A DNA stretch of 64,000 bases from Oenococcus sp. UCMA 16435. GTDB lineage: Bacteria > Bacillota > Bacilli > Lactobacillales > Lactobacillaceae. Below are positions 9,301-17,100 of this stretch, piece by piece (position 1 is the first letter of the stretch; every line of letters starts with the position of its first letter). Position numbers and translations under genes: made by a program. Below the pieces are notes generated by a model, which was not told where the DNA came from, searched no databases, and saw nothing but the letters and a program-made list of their open reading frames with translations. The stretch covers positions 62,001 through 126,000 of the forward strand of contig CP030868.2 in assembly GCA_004010835.2 (NCBI GenBank), given 5' to 3'.

Positions 9301-9660
9301 AAAAATTCTGATTTTTCAGACCTGAAAATTTGGCAAGCTTTAAAGAAAGTTCAATTGGATAAAACTATCAGAAAAATGCCCGAAAAACTTGATACAAAAA
9401 TTAGTCGTCTTGAGCAACGTTTTTCTTCCGGAGAATTACAAAGGCTGGAAATTGCCAGAGCATTGTTATATCCAAGTTCGATATTGATTTTGGATGAGCC
9501 GACAAGCAATCTGGATACACTCAATGAAGCTATTATAATTAATAGTCTAGAGACTTATTATCGGGGATTGATTTTTATTGTGACCCACAGGTCCAGTTCA
9601 CTTTCCTTTGCTAATCAGATTTATCGTTTATCTAACGGTCAATTGAGTGAAATTGAATAA
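6331..9660 (+). CDS. Single-chain double ABC exporter, CydDC-like
   Basis: An 1109-residue protein with the order membrane domain, ATPase, membrane domain, ATPase. Half one has hydrophobic helices to about residue 300, Walker A SGQSGSGKST (about 358), signature LSPGQ (about 464) and Walker B FYIFDE. Half two begins near Met571 (MLKRLLTQTHR), with Walker A GESGEGKST (about 927), signature FSSGE and Walker B SILILDEPTSNLD. CydD and CydC are normally separate genes needed for cytochrome bd assembly and thiol export; here they form one frame. Signature motifs deviate from LSGGQ in both halves. No cytochrome bd gene is nearby, so substrate and role are open. A gap of 48 bases after pepV allows read-through from the peptidase cluster. 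Confidence 0.75.
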   Translation: MYRRLFTYGHEKLKYGLTEAFFAWLESLEILLLFWALADYYNNHRLGLFFCLIAPIVFLSIIVYRLLFSRKIVQIWSNSAIKEIQRDFLNVYLRKNNSNQKLSVLIQRDLKAITDLNSFYTLIVPTIIKLSLTGLLLIIFIVIWQPFSIFIPFLSIILIGIGMMTLAKHGDKENARYISSFVHMGERFLDDFFGMNAIIMYRRDKDFSEDFHHDSEKFRRRTMAVLAYQLQTLNILDFAIYGGIGAFALFLTFATTQGSLSVIQAIILFVVDADWFIEFRKSGYFIHLMKQLSPTLEHIFAAIDDRGSSLSKDKHKTISFRIPKISEININNLAIGYDKPLITRLSWSLKIGHLYALSGQSGSGKSTLAKTLMAQQKSLAGEICFSDQESKLSTDFQQDWLKKAVYIDSESYLFNGSIIDNLLFASKYSRKELIKIFDKLGLCSFVSTLPDRYDSQVGENGKWLSPGQCQQIAFGRAVAADKSFYIFDEVTSNIDHENAEIILQAMKRLAKQKIVLIITHKIEDLKQSDQIAFITEKRVIIANHESLLKDSSAYKNLIDQQLLLLKGNRKMLKRLLTQTHRLNNLLLASIFCGTISTLLQVFVIAAGFYLIIKQQFSWTYAIFLLIVALALGFSRFGEQYLGHFIAFHLLADLRSKLYDHLLSLAPAKLDDKESGKILKLLVKDIEQIEVFYAHTVAPVVIAVFISFLQVFAIFLISPLMAGLALLAYFWIGFVLPFFRKKKIQSTSSSLSAYETENDQLLSETVNGKSVLQQFQKVDQRISFLDRHRDSIGNIIKKRNFDDSIAASITQFSLLFFCGVMGYLAFNSSFNNSLIWVVVFTFPFSFARVLALANLPSSLGDALISAKNIFKLLDEKPLSELSENEEIALIKQGHFSDVDFSYPLRPDKTVLRNVSLLGEKPKIVGIVGESGEGKSTLMKLLMKWYQPNRGLIKVNDRDLQKIKKDSLRKQINYVTQNPLVLSGTIRDNITLKNSDFSDLKIWQALKKVQLDKTIRKMPEKLDTKISRLEQRFSSGELQRLEIARALLYPSSILILDEPTSNLDTLNEAIIINSLETYYRGLIFIVTHRSSSLSFANQIYRLSNGQLSEIE

Positions 9661-9663
9661 TAA

Positions 9664-9692
9664 AAAAAGTTACCGGCCATAGTAACTTTTTA
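9664..9692. terminator. Bidirectional terminator between convergent genes
   Basis: Perfect 9-bp stem AAAAGTTAC/GTAACTTTT (9665-9673 with 9682-9690) and loop CGGCCATA, with A/T runs on both sides. It sits between the ABC exporter (plus) and the SPFH gene (minus) and can serve both. Confidence 0.85.
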
Positions 9693-9698
9693 AAATAT

Positions 9699-10529
9699 TT
9701 ATTTTTTAATTTTTTGTGTTCCGGAATTCAATAATTGACCCACAACTGGAAGCTGGCCGAAGCTGCCAACTTGGTCATTTGAAACGACAATTGTATTGGT
9801 ATCGGATTTTGCTAATTCAGTAAAGGCATTGATACTTTGATTTTGAAAATACTTATTATCAGCATTTTTTAGTCCAGTCTGGACGGTATCGATTCGATAT
9901 TTTTCAGCTTCCGCTCGTGTCTTGGTTGCATCGGCTTGAGCTTTAGCAGTTGCCATGATTGCGTCGTTTTTGGCTTTAGTTGTTAATTCAATTGATTTTG
10001 CTTCACCTTCCGCTTGAGCGATTGTTGCGACACGTTCACGATCAGCTGTCAGCTGTTTGTCCATTGCTTCTTGAATAGCTCGGGAAGGAGTTAATTCGTC
10101 TATATTTATCCGATCGACATTAATACCATAAGTGTTGGTTAAATCACCGATAGCTGAAGCCAATTCCTGGTTGATTCTGGCTGTTGCGCCTAAAGCCTCG
10201 TTTAGATCCAAACGACCAATAATATCACGTAGATGGCCACGAACCAGCTGAGCCATTGATTCAACCGAATCGGTATTTTCGTATTCGTATTTTACTGCAT
10301 CAGTTACATGATAGTTTAAAGTAACACTTGCAGATACGTCTGCGTTATCTTTCGTAATAACCGAGTAATTTGGTAGTTTTAATGGGCTCATTGCCAAAGT
10401 AACTTTCTTGATTCCCTGGAAAAAAGGAACGTAAAAGTGGATTCCCGGATCAACGCTTTTCCGATATTTTCCCAATACTTCAACTAATCCCTTATTATTT
10501 TGTGGAACAATTTTAAAAAATATTGCCAT
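9699..10529 (-). CDS. SPFH/band-7 domain protein (stomatin/prohibitin family)
   Basis: A 276-residue SPFH protein. The N-terminal part, IVPQNNKGLVEVLGKYRKSVDPGIH, and the region through ITKDNADVSASVTLNYHV and GRLDLNEAL form the band-7 core. A long Ala/Glu/Lys-rich coiled coil follows (about residues 165-225, ERVATIAQAEGEAK). Stomatin-like proteins oligomerise on membranes and scaffold other membrane proteins. The usual N-terminal transmembrane helix is missing, so attachment must be by a short hydrophobic start (MAIFFKIV) or a partner. The upstream gene, 8 bases away, carries an NfeD-like domain; SPFH and NfeD genes are typical operon partners, which supports the pair working together. Confidence 0.85.
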   Translation of the reverse strand: MAIFFKIVPQNNKGLVEVLGKYRKSVDPGIHFYVPFFQGIKKVTLAMSPLKLPNYSVITKDNADVSASVTLNYHVTDAVKYEYENTDSVESMAQLVRGHLRDIIGRLDLNEALGATARINQELASAIGDLTNTYGINVDRINIDELTPSRAIQEAMDKQLTADRERVATIAQAEGEAKSIELTTKAKNDAIMATAKAQADATKTRAEAEKYRIDTVQTGLKNADNKYFQNQSINAFTELAKSDTNTIVVSNDQVGSFGQLPVVGQLLNSGTQKIKK

Positions 10530-10537
10530 TTTCTCTC

Positions 10538-10915
10538 CTAATTTGCTATTTCCATTTTTCTAAGTGTTAAAACATTGCCAGTAGCTTCAAGAATAACGTA
10601 ATTGACTGTTTTATCGACTTTTTGGTTGTCTTCGATTAAGTAACGATAGTATATTCCCGAAACTTCAACGAGACCATTTTTGTCATTAATTCTTTTTCCG
10701 GGTATAAGAGTACCAACGAATTGTCGATCTTCAAAAGAATTATTTTTAACATCCTTTTCAAGGATTTTTGTGATATAAGAGTTTACACTTCGATTGTCAG
10801 CAGCAGCCAGGTGAGTGATTTTTTCGTGCAATTCAGGATCAATTCGCAACGCAATATTTCCGGATTTTTTTGTACTCGTAATCCTGCCTCCATTCTTGTA
10901 ATTCCGTCTAAACAA
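10538..10915 (-). CDS. Fusion of ribbon-helix-helix domain with NfeD-like OB-fold domain
   Basis: A 125-residue protein. Residues about 17-56 (SGNIALRIDPELHEKI, NRSVNSYITKILEK) match a HicB/Arc-type ribbon-helix-helix DNA-binding segment. Residues about 80-125 (NGLVEVSGIYYRYL, VNYVILEATGNVLTLRKME) resemble the soluble OB-fold domain of NfeD proteins, which pair with SPFH proteins such as the one just downstream. The combination is unusual. The start is uncertain. The longest frame begins at TTG 10915, but a strong GGAGG lies inside the frame at 10887-10891, so translation may begin a few codons later from a weak codon such as ATT near 10882. Both domain calls are by eye. Confidence 0.55.
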   Translation of the reverse strand: MFRRNYKNGGRITSTKKSGNIALRIDPELHEKITHLAAADNRSVNSYITKILEKDVKNNSFEDRQFVGTLIPGKRINDKNGLVEVSGIYYRYLIEDNQKVDKTVNYVILEATGNVLTLRKMEIAN

Positions 10916-10923
10916 TGATTATG

Positions 10924-10938
10924 ATATCACATTGATAT
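10924..10938. promoter_or_regulatory. Possible operator upstream of the RHH-NfeD gene
   Basis: Perfect inverted repeat ATATCA-cat-TGATAT just upstream of the RHH-NfeD/SPFH operon. Ribbon-helix-helix proteins often bind such short palindromes in their own promoters. No binding evidence exists here, and AT-rich palindromes also occur by chance. Confidence 0.3.
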
Positions 10939-11328
10939 ATTTTTTATATTAAATTCTTTCCAAGGACATAAATATTCAGTTTTTTCGAGTTAATAAATGT
11001 TTAGAGGAATTCTCTTTGTTTTACGTTAATCTTGGTAAACCTGTTTATTTAGAAATATATAATCGAAATGAGTTCGAGTAATAACAGAATTGTCTGTCGC
11101 TTTGATTTGTTATTTCATTATTTTTCCTTCAAAGCAATCGCAAAGAAAGAATCACTATCAAATTAGATTACACTAAGTGTTATATAGATATAGAAAGCGT
11201 GGAGAACTATTTTCGGAGGTTGTGGCATAAAAGGCAGCTTGTTGTGTGGATATTGCACATAAACAGGCTTGAACTTATGTGACAGATTTCTGAAGCTTTG
11301 AACGCATTTATTTTATTAAGAGGTGAAG
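10939..11328. other. Intergenic region between divergent SPFH operon and pepN
   Basis: About 390 bases without a convincing frame. It must hold the promoters of both flanking units. I see AGAGG (11319-11323) as the pepN ribosome binding site but no clear -35/-10 pair. No RNA structure with a T tract was recognised. Confidence 0.5.
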
Positions 11329-13863
11329 ATGACGAAATTTAAACATTTTTTTGAGACGTTTCAACCAAAACATTACGGAATTTTTTTGGACATTAACCGG
11401 GGAAATAAAAAAATCTCTGGTAAAACAACCATTACTGGTGAGGCGAGAAACACGAAAATTTCTGTACACGAAAAAGATTTGACGATTGGGTCTGTTCAAT
11501 CGAATGGACAAGATGTGCCATTTACGATTGATAAGGAATTTGATGCCATTAATATAACGTTGTCACAAGTTGGTACAACGACGTTGGTTATTAGCTATAC
11601 AGTGCCTTTAACAGATACGATGGTGGGTATTTATCCATCATATTACGAAGTTAACGGTGAAAAAAAACAGATTATCGGTACACAATTCGAGACAAATTTC
11701 GCTCGTCAGGCTTTTCCGTGCGTTGATGAGCCGGAAGCCAAAGCAACATTTGATTTAGCGATTAAGTTCGATGAACAACCTGGTGAAACGATTTTAGCAA
11801 ACATGCCGGAAACACATGAAGAAAAAGGCGTACATTATTTTGATACGACTATGCGCATGTCGACTTATCTGGTTGCATTTGCCTTTGGTGATCTGCAAAG
11901 TAAAAAAACGCAGACTAAGAGCGGTGTTGAAGTTGGCGTCTACAGCACAAAAGCCCATGCAGCAAAGCAACTTGATTTTGCCTTGGATATTGCTAAACGT
12001 TCGATTGAGTTCTATGAAGATTTTTATCAAACGCCGTACCCGCTGCCGCAATCCAACCAATTGGCCCTGCCTGATTTTTCAGCCGGTGCCATGGAAAATT
12101 GGGGCCTCGTAACTTATCGTGAAGCTTATTTGCTGCTTGATCCCGATAATACAGCACTTAATATGAAGCAGCTTGTTGCTACAGTGATTGCGCACGAATT
12201 AGCGCATCAATGGTTTGGTGATTTGGTAACGATGAAATGGTGGGACGATTTATGGCTGAACGAAAGTTTTGCCAACATGATGGAATATGTTGCTATTGAT
12301 GCAATTGAACCCGAATGGCATATTTGGGAAACCTTCCAAATTTCCGATGCACCATCTGCTTTGCAACGTGATGCGACCGATGGCGTGCAATCTGTTCATG
12401 TTCAGGTTGAACATCCAGCAGAAATTGATGCTTTGTTCGATGGCGCAATTGTTTATGCCAAGGGTGCCCGCATGTTGGTGATGGTGCGGGCATTGATTGG
12501 GGATGATGCCTTGCGTGAAGGATTAAAAAACTATTTTGCGGCACATCATTACGGCAACGCAACCGGTGCTGATTTATGGGCTGCTTTAGGTACTGCTTCC
12601 GGTATAGACGTAAGCACAATTATGAATTCATGGCTCGAACAACCTGGTTATCCGGTTGTTACAGCAGCGGTTGTTGATGGTAAATTGACGTTGTCGCAGC
12701 AACAATTTTTTATCGGTGAGCATGAGGGAGATTCCCGTTTATGGCAGATTCCTTTGAATAGCAATTATGATGCTGTCCCGACGATTTTCGCCGACCAGAA
12801 CATAGTAATTGGTGATTATGCTAAATTACGCGAAGCAGCTGGCAAACCTTTTCGTTTGAATATCGGCAATAACTCGCATTTTATTGTTAAATATGATGAA
12901 ACTCTGTTATCGGATATTTTAAACAGTGCAAATTCGCTCAACGCTATTTCCCAACTTCAAATTTTGCAGGATTTGCGTTTGTTGGCAGAAGGCCAACAAG
13001 TTTCATATGCAGATATTGTGCCATTATTAATGCGCTTTGTTGACAGCCATTCAATGCTTACCAATTCTGCCCTGTATCGTGTTGCCAACAACTTGAAAAA
13101 GTTTGTTATGCCAGATTCCGATGAAGAAAAGGCCTTGAAAGCATTCTATGACAAGTTGAGTTCTAGGCAACTTGCACGTTTGGGTTGGAGCTCTAAACCT
13201 GGTGAATCTAATGATGATCAATTAACGCGTCCGTATGTTTTGAACGCGGCGTTGTATGCAGGGAATGACAATGCCGTTGCCTCTGCGCACGATTTATTTG
13301 TTGCAAACGCTGATAAGCTGTTGACTTTACCGGCGGACATTCGTGTGTATGTTTTGAGTAATGAAATGAAGAATTTTGTTAATTTGGAATTATTCAACAA
13401 GTTAATGAGTACTTATCACGATTCCTCAGATGCCAGTTTTAAAGGTGACCTGCGTGTGGCGATTACCAGTACAACGGATCGTACTTTAATTGCACATTTG
13501 ATTGAAAAATTCAAAGACGCCGATGTAATAAAACCACAAGACTTGCGTGGTTGGTTCTATAGTCTTTTGGCTAATAATGATGGTCAACAAGCTGCTTGGG
13601 ATTGGATTCGAAAGGACTGGGGATGGCTGGAGGAAACTGTTGGCGGCGATATGGAATTCGCAACTTATATTACGGTTATTTCTACGGTTTTCCGTACACC
13701 AGAACGATTAACAGAATTTAAAGAATTTTTTGAGCCGAAATTAAATACTCCCGGTTTAACGCGTGAAATTAATATGGATACTAAGGTAATTGCGAGCCGT
13801 GTTAACTTGATCGAAGCAGATAAAACTGCTGTAAATGCAGCAGTTTTAGAAGCAAATAAGTAA
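11329..13863 (+). CDS. pepN: Aminopeptidase N (family M1)
   Basis: An 844-residue zinc aminopeptidase, the usual length for lactic acid bacterial PepN. GAMENWGL (substrate N-terminus recognition), HELAHQWFGDLVT (HExxH zinc site) and WWDDLWLNESFA (third zinc ligand Glu) are intact, followed by a long helical C-terminal domain. It removes N-terminal residues from a wide range of peptides in the cytosol. ATG 11329 is preferred over the in-frame GTG 11323, because the AGAGG ribosome binding site would overlap the latter. The gene stands alone with its own terminator. Codon use looks richer in GC than the upstream peptidase cluster. Confidence 0.95.
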   Translation: MTKFKHFFETFQPKHYGIFLDINRGNKKISGKTTITGEARNTKISVHEKDLTIGSVQSNGQDVPFTIDKEFDAINITLSQVGTTTLVISYTVPLTDTMVGIYPSYYEVNGEKKQIIGTQFETNFARQAFPCVDEPEAKATFDLAIKFDEQPGETILANMPETHEEKGVHYFDTTMRMSTYLVAFAFGDLQSKKTQTKSGVEVGVYSTKAHAAKQLDFALDIAKRSIEFYEDFYQTPYPLPQSNQLALPDFSAGAMENWGLVTYREAYLLLDPDNTALNMKQLVATVIAHELAHQWFGDLVTMKWWDDLWLNESFANMMEYVAIDAIEPEWHIWETFQISDAPSALQRDATDGVQSVHVQVEHPAEIDALFDGAIVYAKGARMLVMVRALIGDDALREGLKNYFAAHHYGNATGADLWAALGTASGIDVSTIMNSWLEQPGYPVVTAAVVDGKLTLSQQQFFIGEHEGDSRLWQIPLNSNYDAVPTIFADQNIVIGDYAKLREAAGKPFRLNIGNNSHFIVKYDETLLSDILNSANSLNAISQLQILQDLRLLAEGQQVSYADIVPLLMRFVDSHSMLTNSALYRVANNLKKFVMPDSDEEKALKAFYDKLSSRQLARLGWSSKPGESNDDQLTRPYVLNAALYAGNDNAVASAHDLFVANADKLLTLPADIRVYVLSNEMKNFVNLELFNKLMSTYHDSSDASFKGDLRVAITSTTDRTLIAHLIEKFKDADVIKPQDLRGWFYSLLANNDGQQAAWDWIRKDWGWLEETVGGDMEFATYITVISTVFRTPERLTEFKEFFEPKLNTPGLTREINMDTKVIASRVNLIEADKTAVNAAVLEANK

Positions 13864-13899
13864 AGCATTAGCAAGTATGAGTAACTGCTTCACTTTTCT

Positions 13900-13930
13900 A
13901 AGTGCCAAACGGCGCTTTTTTTGTTTTTGT
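13900..13930 (+). terminator. Rho-independent terminator after pepN
   Basis: Stem AAGTGCC/GGCGCTT (13900-13906 with 13911-13917, one G-U pair), loop AAAC, then a run of T with one interruption. It lies 36 bases after the pepN stop. Confidence 0.85.
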
Positions 13931-14280
13931 CTCGTTTTGCATAAAACATCAATTTATTCTTGATATTTCTCAGAAATATATGGCTTTGAATATATATATT
14001 ATTTTGATTGCTGCTATAAAAAGTTATTTTAAGCAGTCGGATGCCATCTTGATTGATATTGGTTGAGGTTAGTACTGTTTATGCCTAATCAATGTGGTGA
14101 TTTTATCACGAGATCGAAGGGCAACGATTGCTGAATTAAGTGGCTGCTTGAACAAATTTTTATTCATAACAATCTCAAATGCAGAAGACCGGAAACCGAC
14201 AACTAAACGTCCCGTAAGTTTTTAAAAATAAAAAACTTTTCAACAAGAGAAAATTAATTGCCAAATATTTATCATAACTG
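13931..14280 (+). pseudogene. Gene-poor stretch with a weak transposase-like relic
   Basis: No intact gene. A short frame near 14090-14225 reads LSRDRRATIAELSG, then degenerates and ends after TTKRPVSF. The first part recalls the N-terminal helix-turn-helix of IS30-family transposases (LSxxxRxxIxxL). Nothing else of a transposase follows and no terminal inverted repeats were found, so this is a tentative relic only. Confidence 0.25.
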
Positions 14281-14309
14281 TTGACAAAAATAAGAAAAAG
14301 GATTAGGTT
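14281..14309 (+). promoter_or_regulatory. Probable promoter of the trp T-box operon
   Basis: A perfect TTGACA (14281-14286) lies 17 bases before TAGGTT (14304-14309). The -35 is strong and the -10 weak. Position is right: transcription would start about 20-30 bases before the first T-box helix. Confidence 0.5.
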
Positions 14310-14337
14310 TACTTTCAAACTTAAATATTCGTCCATG

Positions 14338-14624
14338 AAACCAATGAAGTGGAGATCAAGATAAGTATGCTCGTATAGAGAGTCGCAGGTGATGGGAGTG
14401 CGATCGAATACAGCTTATTAAATGGACCACTGAGGGCACGGCCAAAGCGCAAAGATGCGTAATTACCCCGTGACGCTGAGGGATACGTCAATTCCCGGAA
14501 ATGTGTTTGCATTTCGCTAAGGAGGAAAAGTTTCGATTTTTTTATGATCGTTAACTTTTCAAACAAGGTGGCACCGCGGAATTATCCGTCCTTGGCTTCA
14601 ATTAGTCATGGGCGGATTTTTTTG
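14338..14624 (+). ncRNA. T-box riboswitch, tryptophan specifier
   Basis: A complete T-box leader. Stem I starts with AAGTGG (14347-14352), which pairs with CCACT (14427-14431). An AGTA element, AGAGAGTCG and a GGTGATGGGAGTG distal region follow in order. The specifier just before the closing arm reads TGG (14423-14425), followed by A as usual, so it should sense uncharged tRNA-Trp. The T-box sequence AACAAGGTGGCACCGCGG (14562-14579) leads to terminator ATCCGTCC/GGGCGGAT (14584-14591 with 14610-14617) and a T run. Uncharged tRNA-Trp would stabilise the antiterminator and switch on trpDCFBA and the aro genes. The Trp codon matches the pathway downstream. Confidence 0.93.
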
Positions 14625-14642
14625 TTTTCAAAGGAGTAGGAA

Positions 14643-14672
14643 ATGAAAATCAGACGATGGCAAAACAGCTGA
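14643..14672 (+). CDS. Possible 9-residue leader peptide with a Trp codon
   Basis: ATG 14643 follows AAGGAG (14631-14636) at 6-base spacing, the best ribosome binding site in this stretch. It encodes MKIRRWQNS and stops at TGA. It lies between the T-box terminator and trpD, with the Trp codon TGG at 14658-14660. It may be a real short peptide adding translational control, or the start of a lost first gene of the operon (trpE is usually first). No second attenuator hairpin is obvious between it and trpD. Confidence 0.35.
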   Translation: MKIRRWQNS

Positions 14673-14709
14673 AAGCTATGAAACTAATTAAACATTGGAG
14701 AAAATAAAT

Positions 14710-15729
14710 ATGATTAAAGAAGCAATTTCTACTTTAAGTAATAAAAAGAATTTAGATTTTAAAACTAGTGCAGCCGTAATCGATGAAATTATGAGCGGCA
14801 AAGCGACTAATGCACAAATTGCTGGTTTTCTAACTGCTTTGGCCATTAAAAAAGCGACAATTGATGAAATCGCCGGAGCAGCTTCAGCGATGCGCCAACA
14901 CGCTTTAGCTTTCAACAGCAACGAAAAAACTTTGGAAATCGTTGGTACCGGTGGCGATCGCTCTAATTCTTTTAATATTTCAACCACGGCGGCCTTCGTG
15001 ATTGCCGCTGCTGGGGTTCCCGTTACCAAGCACGGCAACCGTGCGGCTTCTTCAAAAAGTGGTGCGGCCGATGTGCTGGAAGCTTTAGGTATCAAAATTG
15101 ATCTCGAACCAGTTCAGGCACAAGATCTGCTTCACAAAATTAATTTAACCTTTATGTTTGCACAAAAATATCATGCGGCTATGCGCTTTGTTGCCCCAAG
15201 CCGAAAAGAACTCGGTATTCCAACGATTTTTAATATTTTGGGTCCCTTAGCTAATCCAGCTAATCCGCAGGTCGAATTATTAGGTGTCTATGATGAAAGT
15301 TTGCTCGATCCAATGGCACATGTTCTTGACCGCTTAGGGGTTATTTCTGCCATGGTCGTGCACAGCCAAGACGGTTTGGATGAAATTTCCTCAGCGGCGG
15401 TCACAGATGTTGAAGAAGTTTTCAACCATCAATTTAGGCGTTATACAATCCGACCAGAGCAGTTTGGTTTGACTGCAAGTCGACACAAAGATTTGATTGG
15501 CGGTTCGGCACGGGAAAATGCCCAAATTACCCGTGATGTGTTAGCTGGAAAAGCGGGTGCGCCTAGGGACGCGGTCTTAATGAACGCGGCGGCGGCCCTT
15601 TATTTGGCCAAAAAGGCCACCTCATTAGAAAGTGCTTTTCAATTAGCGAAAACCACGATTGACAGCGGCCGGGCCCAACAAAAATTGCGTGATTTCGTCA
15701 ATTACAGCCAACAGGTATTTGTCTCATGA
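14710..15729 (+). CDS. trpD: Anthranilate phosphoribosyltransferase
   Basis: Transfers the phosphoribosyl group of PRPP to anthranilate, the second step of the Trp branch. The 339-residue product shows the PRPP loop GTGGDRSNSFNIST, KHGNRAASSKSGAADVLE (anthranilate and metal site) and FAQKYHAAMRFVAPSRKELG. ATG 14710 is chosen over the in-frame TTG 14695, because GGAG (14697-14700) overlaps that TTG and sits correctly for the ATG. First large gene after the Trp T-box; its stop overlaps the trpC start as ATGA. Confidence 0.96.
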   Translation: MIKEAISTLSNKKNLDFKTSAAVIDEIMSGKATNAQIAGFLTALAIKKATIDEIAGAASAMRQHALAFNSNEKTLEIVGTGGDRSNSFNISTTAAFVIAAAGVPVTKHGNRAASSKSGAADVLEALGIKIDLEPVQAQDLLHKINLTFMFAQKYHAAMRFVAPSRKELGIPTIFNILGPLANPANPQVELLGVYDESLLDPMAHVLDRLGVISAMVVHSQDGLDEISSAAVTDVEEVFNHQFRRYTIRPEQFGLTASRHKDLIGGSARENAQITRDVLAGKAGAPRDAVLMNAAAALYLAKKATSLESAFQLAKTTIDSGRAQQKLRDFVNYSQQVFVS

Positions 15730-16520
15730 TTTTAGATGATTTAGTCGCCGCTACTACTTTGAGAATTAAAAAAGAACAGAAAAAATTACCACTAAAAAAA
15801 CTGAAAGCGCAGGTCAGTGAACTGGCCATTAACAGACAATTTCCTTTTGAATTAGCTTTAAAACAAAACCGGCTCGGTTTTATCTGTGAAATTAAACAAG
15901 CTTCGCCATCGAAAGGAAAAATTGTTAATCACCTGGATTATTTACAAATTGCTAAGGATTACCAAGCCGCTGGGGCCAATGCCATTTCAGTTTTAACCGA
16001 ACCGACGTATTTTCATGGCAGTTTAGACTACTTAAGAGAAGTTCACAAAGTTGTTTCGCTACCGCTTTTAAGAAAAGATTTTACAATCAGTCGATATATG
16101 ATCTATCAGGCCAAGGCAGCCGGCGCCAGCGCGATCTTATTGATTGTCGGTATTTTATCGGATTTGCAGTTAAAAGAGTACTTATCGATTGCTGATCAGT
16201 TGGGTCTTTCGGCGATTGTCGAGGCACATAACCCAGCCGAAATTAAGCGGGCGTTGATAGCTAAGGCCAGGATTATTGGCGTCAATAACCGTAACCTAAA
16301 GGATTTTACGGTTGATTTAACAACCAGCCTGCATTTACGCAAGCTGGTTCCTAAAAATGTGCTCTTTGTTTCGGAAAGTGGCATTCAAACAGCGACCGAC
16401 ATTGCCAATTTAAAAAAAGCCGGCGTGAATGCAGTCCTAATCGGTGAAACAATGATGCGAGCCAAGGATAAAATTGCCGCGTTAGAAAAACTGCAGGGAG
16501 ACGATCTTGACGAAGATTAA
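15726..16520 (+). CDS. trpC: Indole-3-glycerol phosphate synthase
   Basis: Converts CdRP to indole-3-glycerol phosphate with loss of CO2. A 264-residue TIM barrel with FICEIKQASPSKGKI (catalytic Lys and substrate loop), LRKDFTISRYMIYQAKAAGA (catalytic Lys), GVNNRNLKDF and VSESGI. It is separate from TrpF, not fused as in enterobacteria. Start ATG overlaps the trpD stop, and the end overlaps trpF by 14 bases, suggesting coupled translation. Confidence 0.96.
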   Translation: MILDDLVAATTLRIKKEQKKLPLKKLKAQVSELAINRQFPFELALKQNRLGFICEIKQASPSKGKIVNHLDYLQIAKDYQAAGANAISVLTEPTYFHGSLDYLREVHKVVSLPLLRKDFTISRYMIYQAKAAGASAILLIVGILSDLQLKEYLSIADQLGLSAIVEAHNPAEIKRALIAKARIIGVNNRNLKDFTVDLTTSLHLRKLVPKNVLFVSESGIQTATDIANLKKAGVNAVLIGETMMRAKDKIAALEKLQGDDLDED

Positions 16521-17100
16521 ACTTTGTGGCCTGTTTCAAAAAGTGGATATCGTTTACGCCAATCAGGCCCAACCGGATTTTGTCGGTTTTGTATTCGTGA
16601 AAACCAGTCGGCGCTATGTTAGCTTTCAACAAGCAGTCACTTTGCGAAAAAAACTGGATTGGTGTATTCCGGTCGTCGGAGTCTTTGTTAATGAACCATT
16701 AATAAACATTCAAAAAGCGTTTAAAGCCGGCATCATTCAATACGCCCAGCTTCAGGGGCAGGAATCGGAAAAATTTGTCAACCAATTACAAACAAATGGT
16801 ATTCCGGTGATCCGAGCTGTTTCTGCTGGACAATTGCCCTTTAAAAGTCAGGCTGAATATCTCTTAATTGACGGTCCAAAAGCCGGTTCCGGTCAGACCT
16901 TTTCTTGGTCAACCATTGCCCGACCAGACCAAGCCTTTTTTCTGGCTGGCGGCATAACTTTGACGAATGTTTTACAAGCCATCAAAGAGCTTTCACCCAA
17001 CGTTATTGATGTGAGCAGTGGGATTGAAACACGGGGCGTTAAAGATAGACAAAAAATGATTTCAATTGTTAGAAAGGTACATTATGCAAAAAACAACTAA
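16507..17100 (+). CDS. trpF: Phosphoribosylanthranilate isomerase
   Basis: Performs the Amadori rearrangement of PRA to CdRP. The 197-residue product begins with the typical KIKLCGL (catalytic Cys) and contains [17 protein letters not shown], a [15 protein letters not shown] segment (catalytic Asp) and LAGGIT, ending with [15 protein letters not shown]. Start codon is TTG at 16507, inside trpC, preceded by GGGAG. The usual SKSSGGTG-type phosphate loop is represented by SSGIE. Ordinary length and gene order. Confidence 0.95.
   Translation: MTKIKLCGLFQKVDIVYANQAQPDFVGFVFVKTSRRYVSFQQAVTLRKKLDWCIPVVGVFVNEPLINIQKAFKAGIIQYAQLQGQESEKFVNQLQTNGIPVIRAVSAGQLPFKSQAEYLLIDGPKAGSGQTFSWSTIARPDQAFFLAGGITLTNVLQAIKELSPNVIDVSSGIETRGVKDRQKMISIVRKVHYAKNN

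Noticed and set aside
14321-14566. 81-codon minus-strand frame
   Set aside because: It is the complement of the T-box leader; no ribosome binding site and no protein likeness.
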